This document shows, in pieces, positions 45,612 to 57,544 of a stretch of DNA of 64,000 bases. Made by a program: the position numbers and the translations under genes. The stretch is taken from positions 89,144,070 through 89,208,069 of the forward strand of contig OX465282.1 of assembly GCA_949987705.1 (NCBI GenBank), written 5' to 3'. Below the pieces are notes generated by a model, which had not been told where the DNA came from, did not search any database, and saw only the letters and a list, made by a program, of their open reading frames with translations. Position 1 is the stretch's first letter. Every line of letters begins with the position of its first letter. Source of the DNA: Thereva unica. Taxonomy: Eukaryota; Arthropoda; Insecta; Diptera; Therevidae.

Positions 45612-46915
45612 ATACAGTTTAGAAGTTCGATATATAGAACAATTCGACGATATCACTATTTCCAAACTCTTAAGTATCTGACAGAATTACGCGAAATTGT
45701 GGTGCGGGCAATGACAGATAGGATGAATTACTATATGCGTATTCAAATACGCACTAACAGAATATTGTTTTAACGCCACGCGCACAGCGCACAAGTTGAT
45801 TTACTGTTTACTTTTTGCGCGTTGCCGTCATATTTTGGTGATGGGATATTAAATATGTTGGATTTCATAATTAATGCACAGTTTTCCAAATTGTGGTAAT
45901 GAAATTAGCACCTAAAACAAAGAAAGGTCCGGTAGAATAGAAAATTAAAACGCAAATCCTACCACTTTTTCAATTTATTTCCTATCACGTGCACTAGGCA
46001 CTTTGATTTTTAGGTTGTTTCAAAGTTGGAAGCTGACAGCAGCACCTCAAGGATGTGTCAGGGAAAAGTCACCGCACACCGCGAAGCCTATGCCCGCATC
46101 TGCCACTACAGCTGTACAGCATCTTAGAGCTCAAACGTAAGCTTTATCGACATCTACTCGAGCCTCCCCCAGGTACCCAGGTGTATAATTTCCAGTTCTC
46201 TTCTGTCCTTCAAACTAAGCTAACTTCTAGATCTAGACATTGCACCATGACCTCAACAACTTCACAGAATTATAGTTCAAATGATGATTACTAAGCTTAG
46301 TTTTTACACATATAAAAGTTTTGTGAGTTCATTGGAGGATATTAAATTTTGCGAAAAAATTGCTTTCTTACATATTTAAATTTGGTCGAAAAAAAGCTTT
46401 GATGTTTTCATATTCTATGTTCCTCCGGTCGCTAATCGTGAATGACATATTATTAGTCTTATTAGGAGACTTTATCTAGCAATAAATTTATATTCTAAAG
46501 ACAATTTTCATAGTACCTACATAATTAAATTGCTTTAAACTAAAATCAATTCAAAAGTTGCATGCTCATCCTAGTCTTAGTTACCTTTTTTTAATTAACT
46601 ACAACCACACTCGTGGTAAAATGCAGTAAACTTTGACAAAATCAAACCGTCTGTCAAACAGGTTTTCTTCATAAATATTAAACAAATTAAGTCAACAAAA
46701 TGTGATTTTGTTATTAATTACAAATATTGTTTCATATTAAAAAATCAAAAATAAAACCAATAAACAATTTATATGAAGTCACCAGCTACAATTGCATGCA
46801 AGTTGCAATTTTGGGACGCCCATCACGTCCCGTCGCACCATCATGAGGCAACAATTTGCGCCACCGCGTGTTAATGCCGCAAATTTTGGGTTTGTTTGGC
46901 GATTTGAAAAGCGAT
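45612..46915. other. Spacer before cuticular gene 3, nothing firmly recognised
   Basis: No supported gene. The short frame at 46055-46294 has no recognised domain. The last few hundred bases probably hold upstream control sequence of the cuticular gene. Confidence 0.4.
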
Positions 46916-46954
46916 TTGCGTCTGCTCCGTTACTTTCGGACAATTTTTAAGCAG

Positions 46955-46998
46955 TATAAAAGCGCACTGCACTGCATTCAAAATCACACTCGCTCAGT
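46955..46998 (+). promoter_or_regulatory. Core promoter of cuticular gene 3 (TATA box and initiator)
   Basis: TATAAA at 46955-46960 is followed by an arthropod initiator TCAGTT at 46994. The same pair occurs in the duplicate gene at 51527 and 51566. Confidence 0.82.
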
Positions 46999-47043
46999 TA
47001 CTTCAATTAGTAAACGTCCATCCCTAAACTAAATTTTGTGAAA

Positions 47044-47488
47044 ATGTTCAAATTCGTGAGTTTTTGTTAATTGTTAAACCAAGTTGGAGTCTATTAATAT
47101 CTAATCGTCTTTTATCCTCCAGGGAGCAATCTTCTTCGCCACCATCGTTTGTGCCTTAGCCAAGCCAGGAGTACTGTCGCCGTTAGCCTATGCTGCACCA
47201 GGATTTGTCACAGCTGCCAGCTCACAAGTTGTCGCTAGGAATTACAATGGATTAGCTGCTGCACCGTTGGTAGCTGCTGCACCAGCCTTCGCCGCTCCAC
47301 TTGCATATTCTGCACCAGTTGCCAGATATGCTGCATCATATGCTGCTGCACCATTAGCTGCTCCTTATGCTGCATATGCTGCCTCTCCTTATGCTGCTGC
47401 TCCATACGCTGCCGCTCCATATGCTGCCTATGCTGCTGCACCTTTTGCTGCGCCACTTAGGTATGCTGCTGCCCCAGCCTTGTGGTAA
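47044..47488 (+). CDS. Alanine-rich cuticular protein 3 (two exons)
   Basis: Exon 1 (47044-47055, MFKF) ends at GTGAGT. The 67-bp intron ends TCCTCCAG, and exon 2 runs 47123-47488, giving about 125 residues. The signal peptide is MFKFGAIFFATIVCALA, with a likely cut before KPGVLSP. The shared block SSQVVARNYNGLAAAPLVAA is followed by AYAASPYAAAPYAAAPYAAY units and an APALW end. It forms a duplicate pair with gene 4 (51616-52102): promoter, intron and 3' UTR are nearly identical over about 650 bases. The repeat tract is 14 residues shorter here. It is a secreted cuticle structural protein by family inference, with no chitin-binding R&R motif. An AATAAA-type signal lies at about 47550. Confidence 0.92.
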
Positions 47489-47627
47489 TTTGTGATGCCA
47501 AAAGAAGACTGCTCTTTGTGTGATTTGACTGTTTTCAGATTTAATTTTAATAAAAATTAATTAAAGTACAAAAACAACATATAAACTTTATTACTATTAT
47601 CCTTATCTTTATTCACCTGTCTGGTGG

Positions 47628-48160
47628 AGTGTAAGACGGCGGCGATTTTTTCTCGGATACGGTATTTTATCGAATGGAATAGTGGCAATGATAATTACAT
47701 TAATAGGTTCCCACTAGACCCATGCGGTAAAATTTCGTATGCAAGAAATTTGTTTTCCCCGTACACCGAACGAACTTGTCACTAACTAAGATTCGATAAA
47801 TCTAGAATGTATTTTGTCGAACTCGTGATCAAGTGGCGTTTAGTTCTATATTGCACCATTCACATGAACCAAATTTTCTAGAATCTCGAAGTAGTTTGTG
47901 CTAATCTGTCCTTCGAATTCGTGCCTCGAATGCTAATTTCCAAGCAAATCTTTTCCGGATATTAAACGGATTATTTATTTCGTTAATTAAAGAAAGGCTT
48001 AATTTGTGGGATATTGACGACCGCGGGTAAAACCATATTTACGTGCAAAAATCGAATCGAATAGTTCCGTGTGAAAAACCGTCCCGTATTCGATAAAACC
48101 GTATACGTGAAAAACTCGAATCGAATAGTCGCCGTCTGAACTTAGCCTAAGCAAAAAACA
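47628..48160. mobile_element. MITE-like sequence with GACGGCG ends
   Basis: TAAGACGGCGGCGATTTTTT on the left is mirrored by AATAGTCGCCGTCTGAACTT on the right. ATACGGTATTTTATCGAA is mirrored by TTCGATAAAACCGTATACG, and TCGAATCGAATAG words lie between. A related scrap, TAGTCGTATCCGTCTGAA, is at 49055. Imperfect ends and no clear duplication make the borders approximate. Confidence 0.5.
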
Positions 48161-49700
48161 AAACTTCTCCATCCAGCCATTCTTGCCATGTATTTTTAGG
48201 TCTGCCAACTCCTTTGTTTCCTTGCGTATTCAACTTAAGAACTCTTTTGTTATTGCACAATTTCTGTTATGTCAGCCCTATCCGCTTCCACTGTTGTCCA
48301 ATTTCGTCTCTGCAAAAATTACGAGTCGAGATCGAATGGTAAACGAGTCGCGAAATCTTCGAGTAGACTTGGAGACAAGAATCGATATCGAAACGAGAAC
48401 GATTTGTAAACGACGAAAACGGAATGCAATGGCAAATCGCTTTGACGACTCGATAACGATTCGTAGTCGCGACTTTGAATCGAAGAGCTCCTTATTAATT
48501 TTTTTTGGTGGGCTGGAAAAAAAATTGTAAGAAAAAATATAAATAAAGAAGTGCTTTTAAAATATATTACATACTAGAAAAACTCCGTGTGCGTTGTGCG
48601 ACGTCTTTTTAATAAATAAAAATAGGTGTGCATAGTCCGGGATAAAAAAAAATATAATGAAACAAAGAAAAAATCTGCAAAACATGATTTAGGGTCCATA
48701 AAAAATGTAGTTACCTATAAAAAATATGTTACCGAGTTAAAATCGAGGTTGAGCAGCACCTATCGGGAAACTTGTACTACGTGCACAACTACGTGTTTGT
48801 ACTACGTGCACAACAGACACATAGACTTAGTTGAGTTGACATTTTGTGCATCGTTCATAATTTCCGTGTCTATTACGAACTTTGAAGGAGCAGCCAGTTA
48901 GGAAAACCTAGTTATTTAGATAAAGCTCTGTGAGGTCTACAATTGAAATGATAAAAAAATGTTTACTTGCTTTCCTTCGGCTATCGGTTGAAGCTTTCGG
49001 TCTAGTTCGGTAGTCAGACCCGATAATCGGCATCGGTCCCGAAAATCGGATCTGATAGTCGTATCCGTCTGAAATATGGCCGCAAAAGTATTGAATCTTC
49101 TAGTGAAAGTCCCTCTTCTTCTTCTTTATCTTTATCTTCTTTACGCTCCGGAGTAAATACTCGAAGCTTTACGCTCCGGAGTAAATACTCGAATGGCCGG
49201 GCCGCCGGCGGGCCGGAGGTTGAGTGTGCCTTTCCTCTTTCTCGCCTGTCTTCACGGCCTTGAGCTCGCCTTTGGTTGACCGCCCTTGCCGCCTGAGAGA
49301 AGTATTTCTCAAAGCTGGCCCTAAATCGAGCGAAAAATTAAAGGATAAATTAGCACAGTACGCGCTATGCGCCTATTGCACGGGCCGGTCTAGGGTCCAT
49401 GCGAAATTAGCATAGGCTCGAGAAAGTACTGCACAGACCGTGATATGGACGCACGGCGGGCATAGAGTGATTGTTGAACGGATTGTGCAGTATTTGCTCC
49501 AAAATTTATATTTTCTATGGACGCACGGCGCGCAACAAGCTAATTTTTTAGGTATATAAAATTTAAGGTAAGATCTTGCACACAAGAGAATCCATCAATA
49601 GCAGGGTGGGCACCACAATCCATATCGATAGTATATCTATATCGATATTTTTGTCCAAGATCCCAAGATGGCTGCTTGTGGTGCCCACGATTTGCATGGG
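48161..49700. other. Spacer with small repeats, no gene
   Basis: It contains a CGAGTCG-rich tract (48320-48480), a doubled TTGTACTACGTGCACAAC (about 48772 and 48796), a doubled TTTACGCTCCGGAGTAAATA unit (49142 and 49170), and a doubled TATGGACGCACGGCG (49444 and 49518). None of the short frames resembles a known protein. Confidence 0.5.
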
Positions 49701-49704
49701 ATTA

Positions 49705-50310
49705 TACAGGGTGTATTGCTGACCCTGACAAAACGCCCGGCTGTGGATAGGTTTTAGATAAACAAAAAAAAATCGTGTGGGTGGGTGAGGGAAATCGTAA
49801 CGGTTTAGCCGCTAAGGGGTTTTTTTTTTGGTTGAGGTTTACATATTGCCCTGTATTTTTGTAACCCTATAAGATATTTTCATGAGTAAGACCGCAATCT
49901 ACGCAGTATACTCCCACCTATCAACTGTAAAAGCCAAGGTTTCAACCCACCAACTTCCAGAGTCGCCAAAGAAAAAATTTTGTTTTTTTTTTCCACTAAA
50001 ATTTCAACTTCAACCATCTTTTTCTCCAAAAAATGCGTAGTTAATCAATATTTTGTTTTCTAAAATTGGAAAGCTTGGACAATTTCCTAGAAATGATGCT
50101 GGACAGCTTTTAAAGTACGGCCTTTACTTTTGAAGTTATTAGCAACTGCGTAGATCGGTTCTTTACTCAGGAAAATATCTCATAGTTACAAAAATACAGG
50201 GTGATGTAAAACTCTAATAAACAAAATCAAAACGCCCTTACAGCAAAACCGTTGCGATTTCCCTTCAACCACCCAAAAGATTGCTCACCTTTCCAAAACC
50301 TATCCTGTAT
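49705..50310. mobile_element. Foldback/MITE with ACAGGGTGT ends
   Basis: Left-arm words CGTAACGGTTTAGCCGCTAA, CCCTGTATTTTTGTAAC and GATATTTTCATGAGTAAGAC are mirrored at 50145-50305 (CTCAGGAAAATATC, GTTACAAAAATACAGGG, AAAACCGTTGCGATTTCCC). The ends are TACAGGGTGT and TATCCTGTATA. The word AACGGTTTAGCC also appears inverted at 42760 inside the foldback element, so the two families are related. Confidence 0.7.
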
Positions 50311-51140
50311 ATAAAATTTAGGCCAGTCACTGACGAAATGCTCGGGCCGCTAAGGGGGGCCGATCCGTCCCTGATAGATCGATAACCATATGAACTTAGA
50401 AAAAGACAATTATTTTGAAATCACAGACAGACACCCCAATTATATTTAATATAGAAGATTAAATTTTTTTTTTTAAATATGGCTTTTTAAATAACTGTTT
50501 TTGCGGTAAAGGTTACCGCTTAGGATTATGGGTCGAGAATCAAGTTTTTGGCGAGTGATTCTCAACTCCTAAACGAGTCGTTAAAGCGACGAGTCGATAA
50601 AATGTTTGCAGGGGTAGCTCTCATTACCAAAGCCATACGTCCGATATGGGCAACGTATAAACACTAATGTACATATACGACTAACAGACCAAGCGTCTCG
50701 GGACTTATCCCCTTTCGCTGTTCGGAGAGCCTAAAGCTATATTTATTAATACTTTATAATTCTACTCTCCAAATGCCGCGAATCCCGCGGATCCCGCATG
50801 TCTAGCCCCGCATTACTGATCCTGCAAAAATGGATTGGATTCCCTAGTCATGACATTTACTTCTCCTAAAAAAACTTCACAGACTACAGAAGCCCCTAGA
50901 CTTTCGATAATATGGGCAATAATATTGACCAAAAGATTGACGGTTTCCTTCTTTGCTCCAGACACTTTCAATATCACCCACAGACCGCCAATAAAATCAC
51001 GCAAATCAAAATTTTGCACAATATTGTTGATAGTCTAGGGGCCCCATTAACATAAGGCAAGCTGCCATGTACTAATTTACGCATACTGGTATTGTTTGCT
51101 GCTTATTCTGTTGCCCTAGGGAATTTTTCATAAAACTATC
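50311..51140. other. Spacer, nothing firmly recognised
   Basis: A second CGAGTCG-rich patch lies at 50565-50600. Short frames around 50813-51038 overlap on both strands and resemble nothing known. Confidence 0.4.
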
Positions 51141-51354
51141 GTTTGTCCGTTTCTGCAAAATCTTTGGCTTCTTTGCTTCTTTATAAGGTTTTAACGTGTT
51201 TTGTATCCTTTAATTGCATCCGCCAAACGGGCATCACAACGCCTGGATTAGGAGATTCTATTTCAGCCAGTAGCACGGGCCACATTCGTAAATCGCCTTA
51301 TCGTGGCTTAATAAAGTCCTATACTGCGCCTATAAACTTATTGGTATATGCACC

Positions 51355-51470
51355 TTCTGTACTACCATCATTGAGTCAAAGTAGGAATGTTGTAGCCTTG
51401 ACAACATTTTTTCAATTATATCATAGTGATTGTGTTCCACTGACGCCCCCATGCCTGCACAACAACACTT
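51355..51470 (+). pseudogene. LINE family C fragment upstream of cuticular gene 4
   Basis: Encodes SLSQSRNVVALTTFFQLYHS, the counterpart of HCRNVAEPTKLNRYYHSD at about 17810-17870. The homologous sequence stops about 20 bases before the duplicated cuticular promoter begins (51491). Confidence 0.6.
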
Positions 51471-51526
51471 TCGTCTATTATTGTATATTTCGTCTGCTCC
51501 GTTACTTTCGGTCATTTTTTCAACTG

Positions 51527-51570
51527 TATAAAAGCGCACTGCGCCGCATTCAAAATCACACTCGCTCAGT
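51527..51570 (+). promoter_or_regulatory. Core promoter of cuticular gene 4 (TATA box and initiator)
   Basis: TATAAA at 51527-51532 and TCAGT at 51566-51570 are set as in gene 3, within a duplicated block that starts at CGTCTGCTCCGTTACTTTCG (51491; 46919 in gene 3). Confidence 0.82.
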
Positions 51571-51615
51571 TACTTCAATTAGCAAACGTCCATCTCTAAA
51601 CTAAATTTTGTGAAA

Positions 51616-52102
51616 ATGTTCAAATTCGTGAGTTTTTGTTAATTGTTAAACCAAGTTGGAGTCTATTAATATCTAATCTTATTTTATCCTCCAGGGAGCA
51701 ATCTTCTTCGCCACCATCGTCTGTGCCTTAGCCAAGCCAGGAGTTCTATCGCCGTTGGCCTATGCTGCACCAGGATTTGTCACAGCTGCCAGCTCACAAG
51801 TTGTCGCTAGGAATTATAATGGATTAGCTGCTGCCCCGTTGGTAGCTGCTGCACCGGCCTTCGCTGCTCCACTTGCATATTCTGCACCAGTTGCCAGGTA
51901 TGCTGCGTCTTATGCTGCTGCACCTTTGGCTGCTCCATTCGCCGCTGCTGCTCCTTATGCTGCATATGCTGCTGCTCCATACGCTGCCGCTCCATATGCT
52001 GCCTATGCTGCTGCTCCATACGCTGCCGCTCCATATGCTGCTTATGCTGCATCTCCTCTTGCTGCGCCACTTAAGTATGCTGCTGCCCCAGCCCTGTGGT
52101 AA
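51616..52102 (+). CDS. Alanine-rich cuticular protein 4 (two exons)
   Basis: Exon 1 (51616-51627, MFKF), GTGAGT donor, 67-bp intron, exon 2 51695-52102, about 139 residues. It is a near-identical duplicate of gene 3: same signal peptide, same SSQVVARNYNGLAAAPLVAA block, same APALW end. It differs by extra AAPYAAYAAAPYA units, so copy number in the tract is evolving by slippage or unequal exchange. Most base changes in exon 2 are synonymous or in the repeats, which suggests the protein is still under selection. It is secreted and presumably a cuticle matrix protein. The antisense frame is also open because of the GC-skewed repeats and is not a gene. Confidence 0.92.
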
Positions 52103-52205
52103 TTTGTGATGCCAAAAGAAGACTGCTCTTTGTGTGATTTGACTGTTTTCAGATTTAATTTTAATTAAAAATTAATTAAAAATTATTTAAAGTACAAAAA
52201 ACACT

Positions 52206-52750
52206 AAATTTTTCGATTAATGTTTGCCGTTGTTATTATAATCCTTTAGCATCTGTCTGCGGTGAAGAGGAGCCTTTTGCAAAACCTACAGGGGGGCGCT
52301 CTTTCGAGATATTCTATTAATCTCAATCCTTTTTATGAAATTGATTTAGGAGACTGGTAGATTCTAATCGATATTTTGCACTTAAACCTACCAAAATCAA
52401 CTTTCGCTTTTTTTTGCATTACTTTTGTTCTCCGTGTGTTTTCAGGTTTGCCAACAATTCTGCTTGCTTGGGTACTCAACTATTTTAAAATTAAGCGAAT
52501 TTGTTTATTGGATTTTTATCTGACCGATGTGAGAAATGTTGAAAAAAGAAATAAAAATTCACAGCATTCAGCAATTATAAAATTTGTTGAGAATTGGGTA
52601 TAATATAGTCACCGAGGATGCTTGACCAGCTGGGTTTATTGCTTATATATGCTTGATTGATAAGTTTCAATACTACTGTTGCCTACATATGATTTCCAAC
52701 GTCTTGCAGTATCTGAAAGGCAGAAAAGTTCAATTGGAAGATCGGTCCAA
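52206..52750. other. Spacer, nothing recognised
   Basis: AT-rich; the short frame at 52376-52603 has no domain or promoter support. Confidence 0.4.
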
Positions 52751-52754
52751 GCAT

Positions 52755-55700
52755 ACTTACTTATTCCCCTTTAAACCCTCATGAAACAGTTGCCTTCCAG
52801 CGGACTCTGTTTATGCGACAGCTTTCAGCTCCGACCAGAATCTTCCACGTTGTTCTAAGCCGTCCGGCTCGACGGGATCCTTGCGGATTCCAGTCAAGGA
52901 CCTGTTTGGCTAGAATATCGTTTCCGCGTCGTATGGCCAATCCAATTCCTTTTCCTTCGCCTGATTTGGTCGTTTATTGTTTCTAAGCCGGCACGGCGCC
53001 ATAGTTCTTCATTTGAAATTCTATCTTGGAAGCGGATTTTTTGGATATGATGTAGGCATCTCTTGAGGAAGTCTTGAAGAATTGGGTAAGTTTCCATGCT
53101 TCGCAAAAAAACAAAAGAACTGCTTTAACGTCGGAGTTAAACAGCCGTGTTAGTTGTGTTAGTTGAGATCTCCGTTGATCTTGATATGCGGTACAGGCAT
53201 TCATATGCGCATCGTGCTTTATTTATTCTGTAACTGACATCTTCTTCTGCACCATCATTTTTAGTAGTTTTAGTCGGATTTAGCCTTAAGTCAGCACTGA
53301 ACTCCTTTCTGTTGCCAAGTTGTTTAACATGTGACTGTGGGCCAGCAAACAGATATCATCCACTTAGTCGAGATCGTTAAGGCGGTCTAGCTAGCCCCAT
53401 TGTATGCCGCCTGTTCTATTATCTAGAGTGCCGACAAGGATGTCATTTAATACTATAAGAAATAGTAATGGCGAAAGTAAGCATCCTTGTCGTACTCCTG
53501 AACTCATCTCACAGCTGTCAGATAATTTTCCAGTTTGGAGAACTCTGCATTTGGAATTGTTGTATAGGGCATTTATCAATTCTATTATTTTATCATGCAG
53601 TCCACGGTTGAAGCGGTGCCTGTCATATAAAGCTCCTATTAATCGAGTCGAACCCTTTCTCGTGGTCTAGCAAAGCAAGGTAAAGGGGGGACCATAATTC
53701 AGTAGGCTGCTCTAGTATGATGCTAAAGGTGTTAATATGATCTATACATGAGCAGACCTTCCTGAATCCGGCTTGCTGCCTTCTAAGCGTTTGGTCTACT
53801 GCCTATCCTATCCTAGATAGTAATATATGGGACAAAATTTTGCCCAGAGTAGATAATAAACGGATGCCTCTCCAGTTGTCGCATATTGCTAGGTCCCCCT
53901 TTTTTGGTATTTTGACTATGATACCTTCCGTCCAAACCTCCCGATAGGTACAGGTGTTCCATGCTATTTCCAGGATTGGCTGAAGCGCATCCGCTATGAG
54001 GGTTGAATCGGCTTTCAAACAATTCTGGCGAGATGCCATCTTTTACAGCTGGTTTAACATTGGCAATTGCATGAATTGCGGTTACTATTTCCGTTTTGGA
54101 TGGGGCCCGGGTGGTGATTCTTATCGGCTTTGCATTGTTGCTGTTTTGCATCCTGTGCAAGTGAACCATTTAGGGCGGGGCAGAAGTGATCTCTACATCT
54201 TTGGAGTTGCTCTTCGTCGCTGCACAGCAGCCTTCCATCCGCACTCTTAACGGCATGATTTTTAGCAGAATGCTTTCCCGAGAGCTGTTTAGTAATTTGT
54301 ACAGCACTTTAGTGTTGCCTGTGTCTGGCCCGTTCTCCGCTTTTTCTGCGAGCTCATTTATTTGCTGCCTTTTATCACGCCGGAAACTTCTCTTTACCTC
54401 CCGGTGTAATTGGGGGTACTCCCGTTCAAGTTAGTGACGTCTTTTCGGGTCGCTTGTAGAGTCTACGTTATTTTTGAGGGCCCTCCTGCGATCTATTTTT
54501 TGCCAGATTGTGTCCGCGATCCAGAGTGGCTGGTGTCTTTGGACATAACTGATGCTCGTTTTCGCAGCCGTCAATATAGCGCCCTTTGTAGTACTCCACA
54601 GCTCTTCAATATTTGTGTCGTCAGAAACGGTTTGCTGGTTTAATATTTGTTGTAGGCTCCCAGCAAATTCTCGCCTTTTAGCGCTCTCGCGCAGAAGGTT
54701 TGCGTTAAACCGCTTACGGTTTTTAGCATTGCGTTGAACATTTCTAATTGCGGCGATTTTAAAGCGAGTGGTTTTACTACCAAATGGTGGCCACTTCCAG
54801 TGTTCGCTCCTCTAAAGCTCTTGATATCCTCCAGAATAGTTCTCCAACTGCAGTTGACGGCCACGTGATCTATCTGATTTGTTGTTCTATTTGTTGTTGC
54901 AAAAGCAGGTTCCACCTAACATGAGTTGGTAACTTGGCTTAGGCCTTGATTTGAAATTGTGTTCTCAAGGCCGGTGTTGTTAGGCCGATCTGTGCGATTA
55001 AGTCACCCATCAAAACAATGATGTCTCCCCTTGGAAGAGAGCGAAGAACCTCATTTATTCGCATATATAACTAGTCTTTGATGTCATCTTTTGCGTCTTT
55101 AGTTGCATTGGACTACCGTAGTACATCTTAGTCTGCTACGCAGGCGCACGGTAATTATCGTCTCAGCAACTGGTGACCAGCTAATGAGGCTGGACCTGGC
55201 TTCTTTGGTGAGTATTACACCAACGCCATTCCTACGGCTTTCAGTTTCGTTTCTCCCAGAATATAAGAAGGACTTACCGTTTGGGCAGATATGTTCCCCC
55301 GCAACGGGCCATCTCTACAGTACACAGCCAGAAGTGCTTAAGTGCAAAATATGCGTTTCGAGAAAATCGCCCTCAAAGATTTTTTTAGATATAGAAATGT
55401 ACACAAAATCACTTTTGCCGATCAAATAACTCAGCAACCACAGCTCAGATTAAGATAAGAATTATAGCAATGATTAAGAATAAAATACTGAATACAAAAA
55501 TGCAAAAAACTCGAAATCGTCAAATTTGCACTTAAGCACTTCTGGCTTTTTACTGTAGATCTGGTCTCGCTAAGTCCCATGATTTAGATTTTGTATCGAT
55601 TCATCTCATCTTCAAGCAAAGGTCGTCGTCGTGTAGTCCATCCGGTTCCGAGGCATTGTTTGCCGATGCATATACGTAGCAATGGCGTTTTTTATATGAA

Positions 55701-55945
55701 CGGGTTGCTAACCCCCAGCCCAACCGGCTTAAAACTCTGTTTTGTGGCGCAGAAAGCTCGCCATTCGCCCGTCTCACGTTAGCTCCTTCCGAAGAAGTAC
55801 CCCAGGGGAACTGCGGGAGGTGGGTTTAGGACATGCTAACAGGTCTGCTAGGTGTTTGTCTGCAGTGAATCTTCTCGGATTTTAATAGAAGTGACAAATG
55901 GGGTGTCACCACCTTCCGAGGTCTTTGTTAGCCGTTCGCCCCCAT
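52755..55945 (-). pseudogene. RTE-type LINE, family 1 copy 2 (nearly full length, degenerate)
   Basis: Read downward on the minus strand from about 55945. The 5' part matches 7955-8160. The endonuclease remnant has TTNQIDHVAVN and FRGANTGSGHHLVV (54880-54760). RT starts near 54040 with TEGIIVKIPKKGDLAICDNW (about 53960-53900), motif B is GVRQGCLLSPLLFLIV (about 53490), and the C-terminal end is FQDRISNEELWRRAG and RRRKRNWIGHTTRK (53040-52920), finishing near 52755. Endonuclease and RT have stops and shifts. It retains the 3' end that copy 1 at 10980 lacks, so it is the better guide to the family. Confidence 0.9.
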
Positions 55946-56720
55946 TTAAGAAAACACTAATTAAAGAGGTACTTGAAAATCCCCTTTGCAGAGTAAGTAC
56001 TCGCGATTTTACCCACTGGGTTTGTGCATTTTCATAAATGCCGAACTGCGATCATTCTGCAATATTCAACTACAGACTTCCTATTGCTGGATATTGCCGA
56101 ATGACCGCAGTTCTGCATTTATGAAAATCCTCCTAATACAAATAACAATGCACTCTTGCTCCCGCCTGAAACCTTAATATAAATTATCTTTCTAAATAAT
56201 CGATCAACAGCATTTTTTAAATTTACCATTTGATTTATAATAAATTGTCCTTGCTGCACCTTTTTGGTACATTGGTAATCCATCGCAGTTGAGTGACGAT
56301 CTTTTCTAAAAACCCGATTTATGATTGAAAGCTTAACTTAACACTAACATTTCACCAATACATCATTACATTACTCAACATTCAATATTTAAATGCCGCT
56401 TTCTTTGCACGAAATGCTCCTTCAGAGTGAATCTAGTTCCGTATTCCTGGGACCACGTACTTATTTTTCAACCACTTAATTCACGATAAGTGCACCACTG
56501 TCAAAAACAGATCAATCCATAATTTCTCCTTTCATTCATTAATAGTCTTGATTGAGAACTTCAACAGCACGAAAATTGATTTGAGCTGAATGGTAATGAG
56601 CCTCTGGGGCGCCCCAAGCAATTTGGTAACAAACTGATTAATTTTCGGTGGGCCTATCGCCGTCTATTTGTGTAATAAGTGGCAAAACCATGTCGAAATT
56701 ATAAGAGTAAATCTGCTATG
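55946..56720. other. Spacer before cuticular gene 5
   Basis: No gene. It contains a small inverted pair around 56030-56130: TTTTCATAAATGCCGAACTGCG and, reversed, CGCAGTTCTGCATTTATGAAAA. This is probably a tiny palindromic transposon of about 100 bases. Confidence 0.5.
56028..56129. repeat. Small palindrome, ~100 bp
   Basis: TTTTCATAAATGC...GAACTGCG...CAATATTC is mirrored by GGATATTG...CGCAGTTCTGCATTTATGAAAA. A hairpin would form with a short loop near 56078. It may be a minimal MITE. Confidence 0.65.
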
Positions 56721-56724
56721 GGAG

Positions 56725-56730
56725 TATAAA
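56725..56730 (+). promoter_or_regulatory. TATA box of cuticular gene 5
   Basis: GTATAAAAAC lies 80-85 bases before the ATG at 56810, the spacing seen in the sister genes. Confidence 0.78.
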
Positions 56731-56809
56731 AACGGCTGGCAAATTCGTTTGAAGCATACTAGTCAATTTGTGTTCTTGTTATCAACAAGTTAATTTAAGC
56801 CGCTTTAAA

Positions 56810-57544
56810 ATGTTCAAATACGTAAGGCGTTGCGTAGTTAGAGGATGGATATTTGTATATATATATATATTTTTTTCGTTTTGATTGCAGGTAACCGTTT
56901 TCTCAGCCTTTGTTGCTTGCTGCTTGGCAAAACCAGGACATCTTGCCGCTGCTCCATTTGCCGCTCCACTTGCTGCTCCACTTGCCTTGGCTGGTCCAGG
57001 AATTGTTACTGCTTCCAGCTCGCAAGTTGTCGCTCGTAACTACAATGGATTAGCTGCTGCTCCTCTTCTAGCGGCAGCTCCTCTTGCATATGCTGCTCCC
57101 GTTGCTAAATTTGCTGCTCCTGTTGGCTTTGCCGCACCACTAGCTGCTCCACTTGCAGCACCGGCATTAGCTGCACCATTAGCAAGATACGCAACTGCTT
57201 ATGCCGCTCCATTAGCTGCACCTCTTGCTGCTCGATTCGCTGCACCTCTTGCTGCTCCATTCGCTGCTCCACTCGCTGCTCATTACGCTGCTCCATTTGC
57301 AGCTCCGGTTGGTGCACGATTTGCTGCTCATCTTGGCTCTCCTCTTGCGGCTCCTTTCGCTGGACCAGGAGCCGTCCCATCACCCTTAGCAACATTTGCT
57401 GCTTCAGCGGCAGCCGCAACCCCATTAGCTGCTCCAGCCCCAGCAGCAGAAGCAACTCCCTTAGCAGCAGCTGGTGGAGTCCCATTTGCTGAATATGGAC
57501 CAGCTGCCGCATATTCAGCTACACCTGGACAACTTCTGTTGTAA
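56810..57544 (+). CDS. Alanine-rich cuticular protein 5 (two exons)
   Basis: Exon 1 (56810-56821, MFKY) ends at GTAAGG. A 69-bp intron with a TA repeat and a TTTTGATTGCAG acceptor precedes exon 2 (56891-57544). The product has about 221 residues. The signal peptide is MFKYVTVFSAFVACCLA before KPGHLAA. The block SSSQVVARNYNGLAAAPL lies at about residues 45-62. The body has FAAPLAAPFAAPLAAHYAAP-type units with scattered arginines and histidines, then a different C-terminal third (AAAATPLAAPAPAAEATPLA) ending in QLLL. It is a secreted low-complexity cuticular protein without the R&R motif. It is the longest of the MFK-exon genes after gene 2. AATAAA signals are at 57593 and 57613. Confidence 0.9.

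Noticed and set aside
49120..49200. CRISPR-like array
   Set aside because: There are only two short units back to back, in a eukaryotic context, and no spacers.
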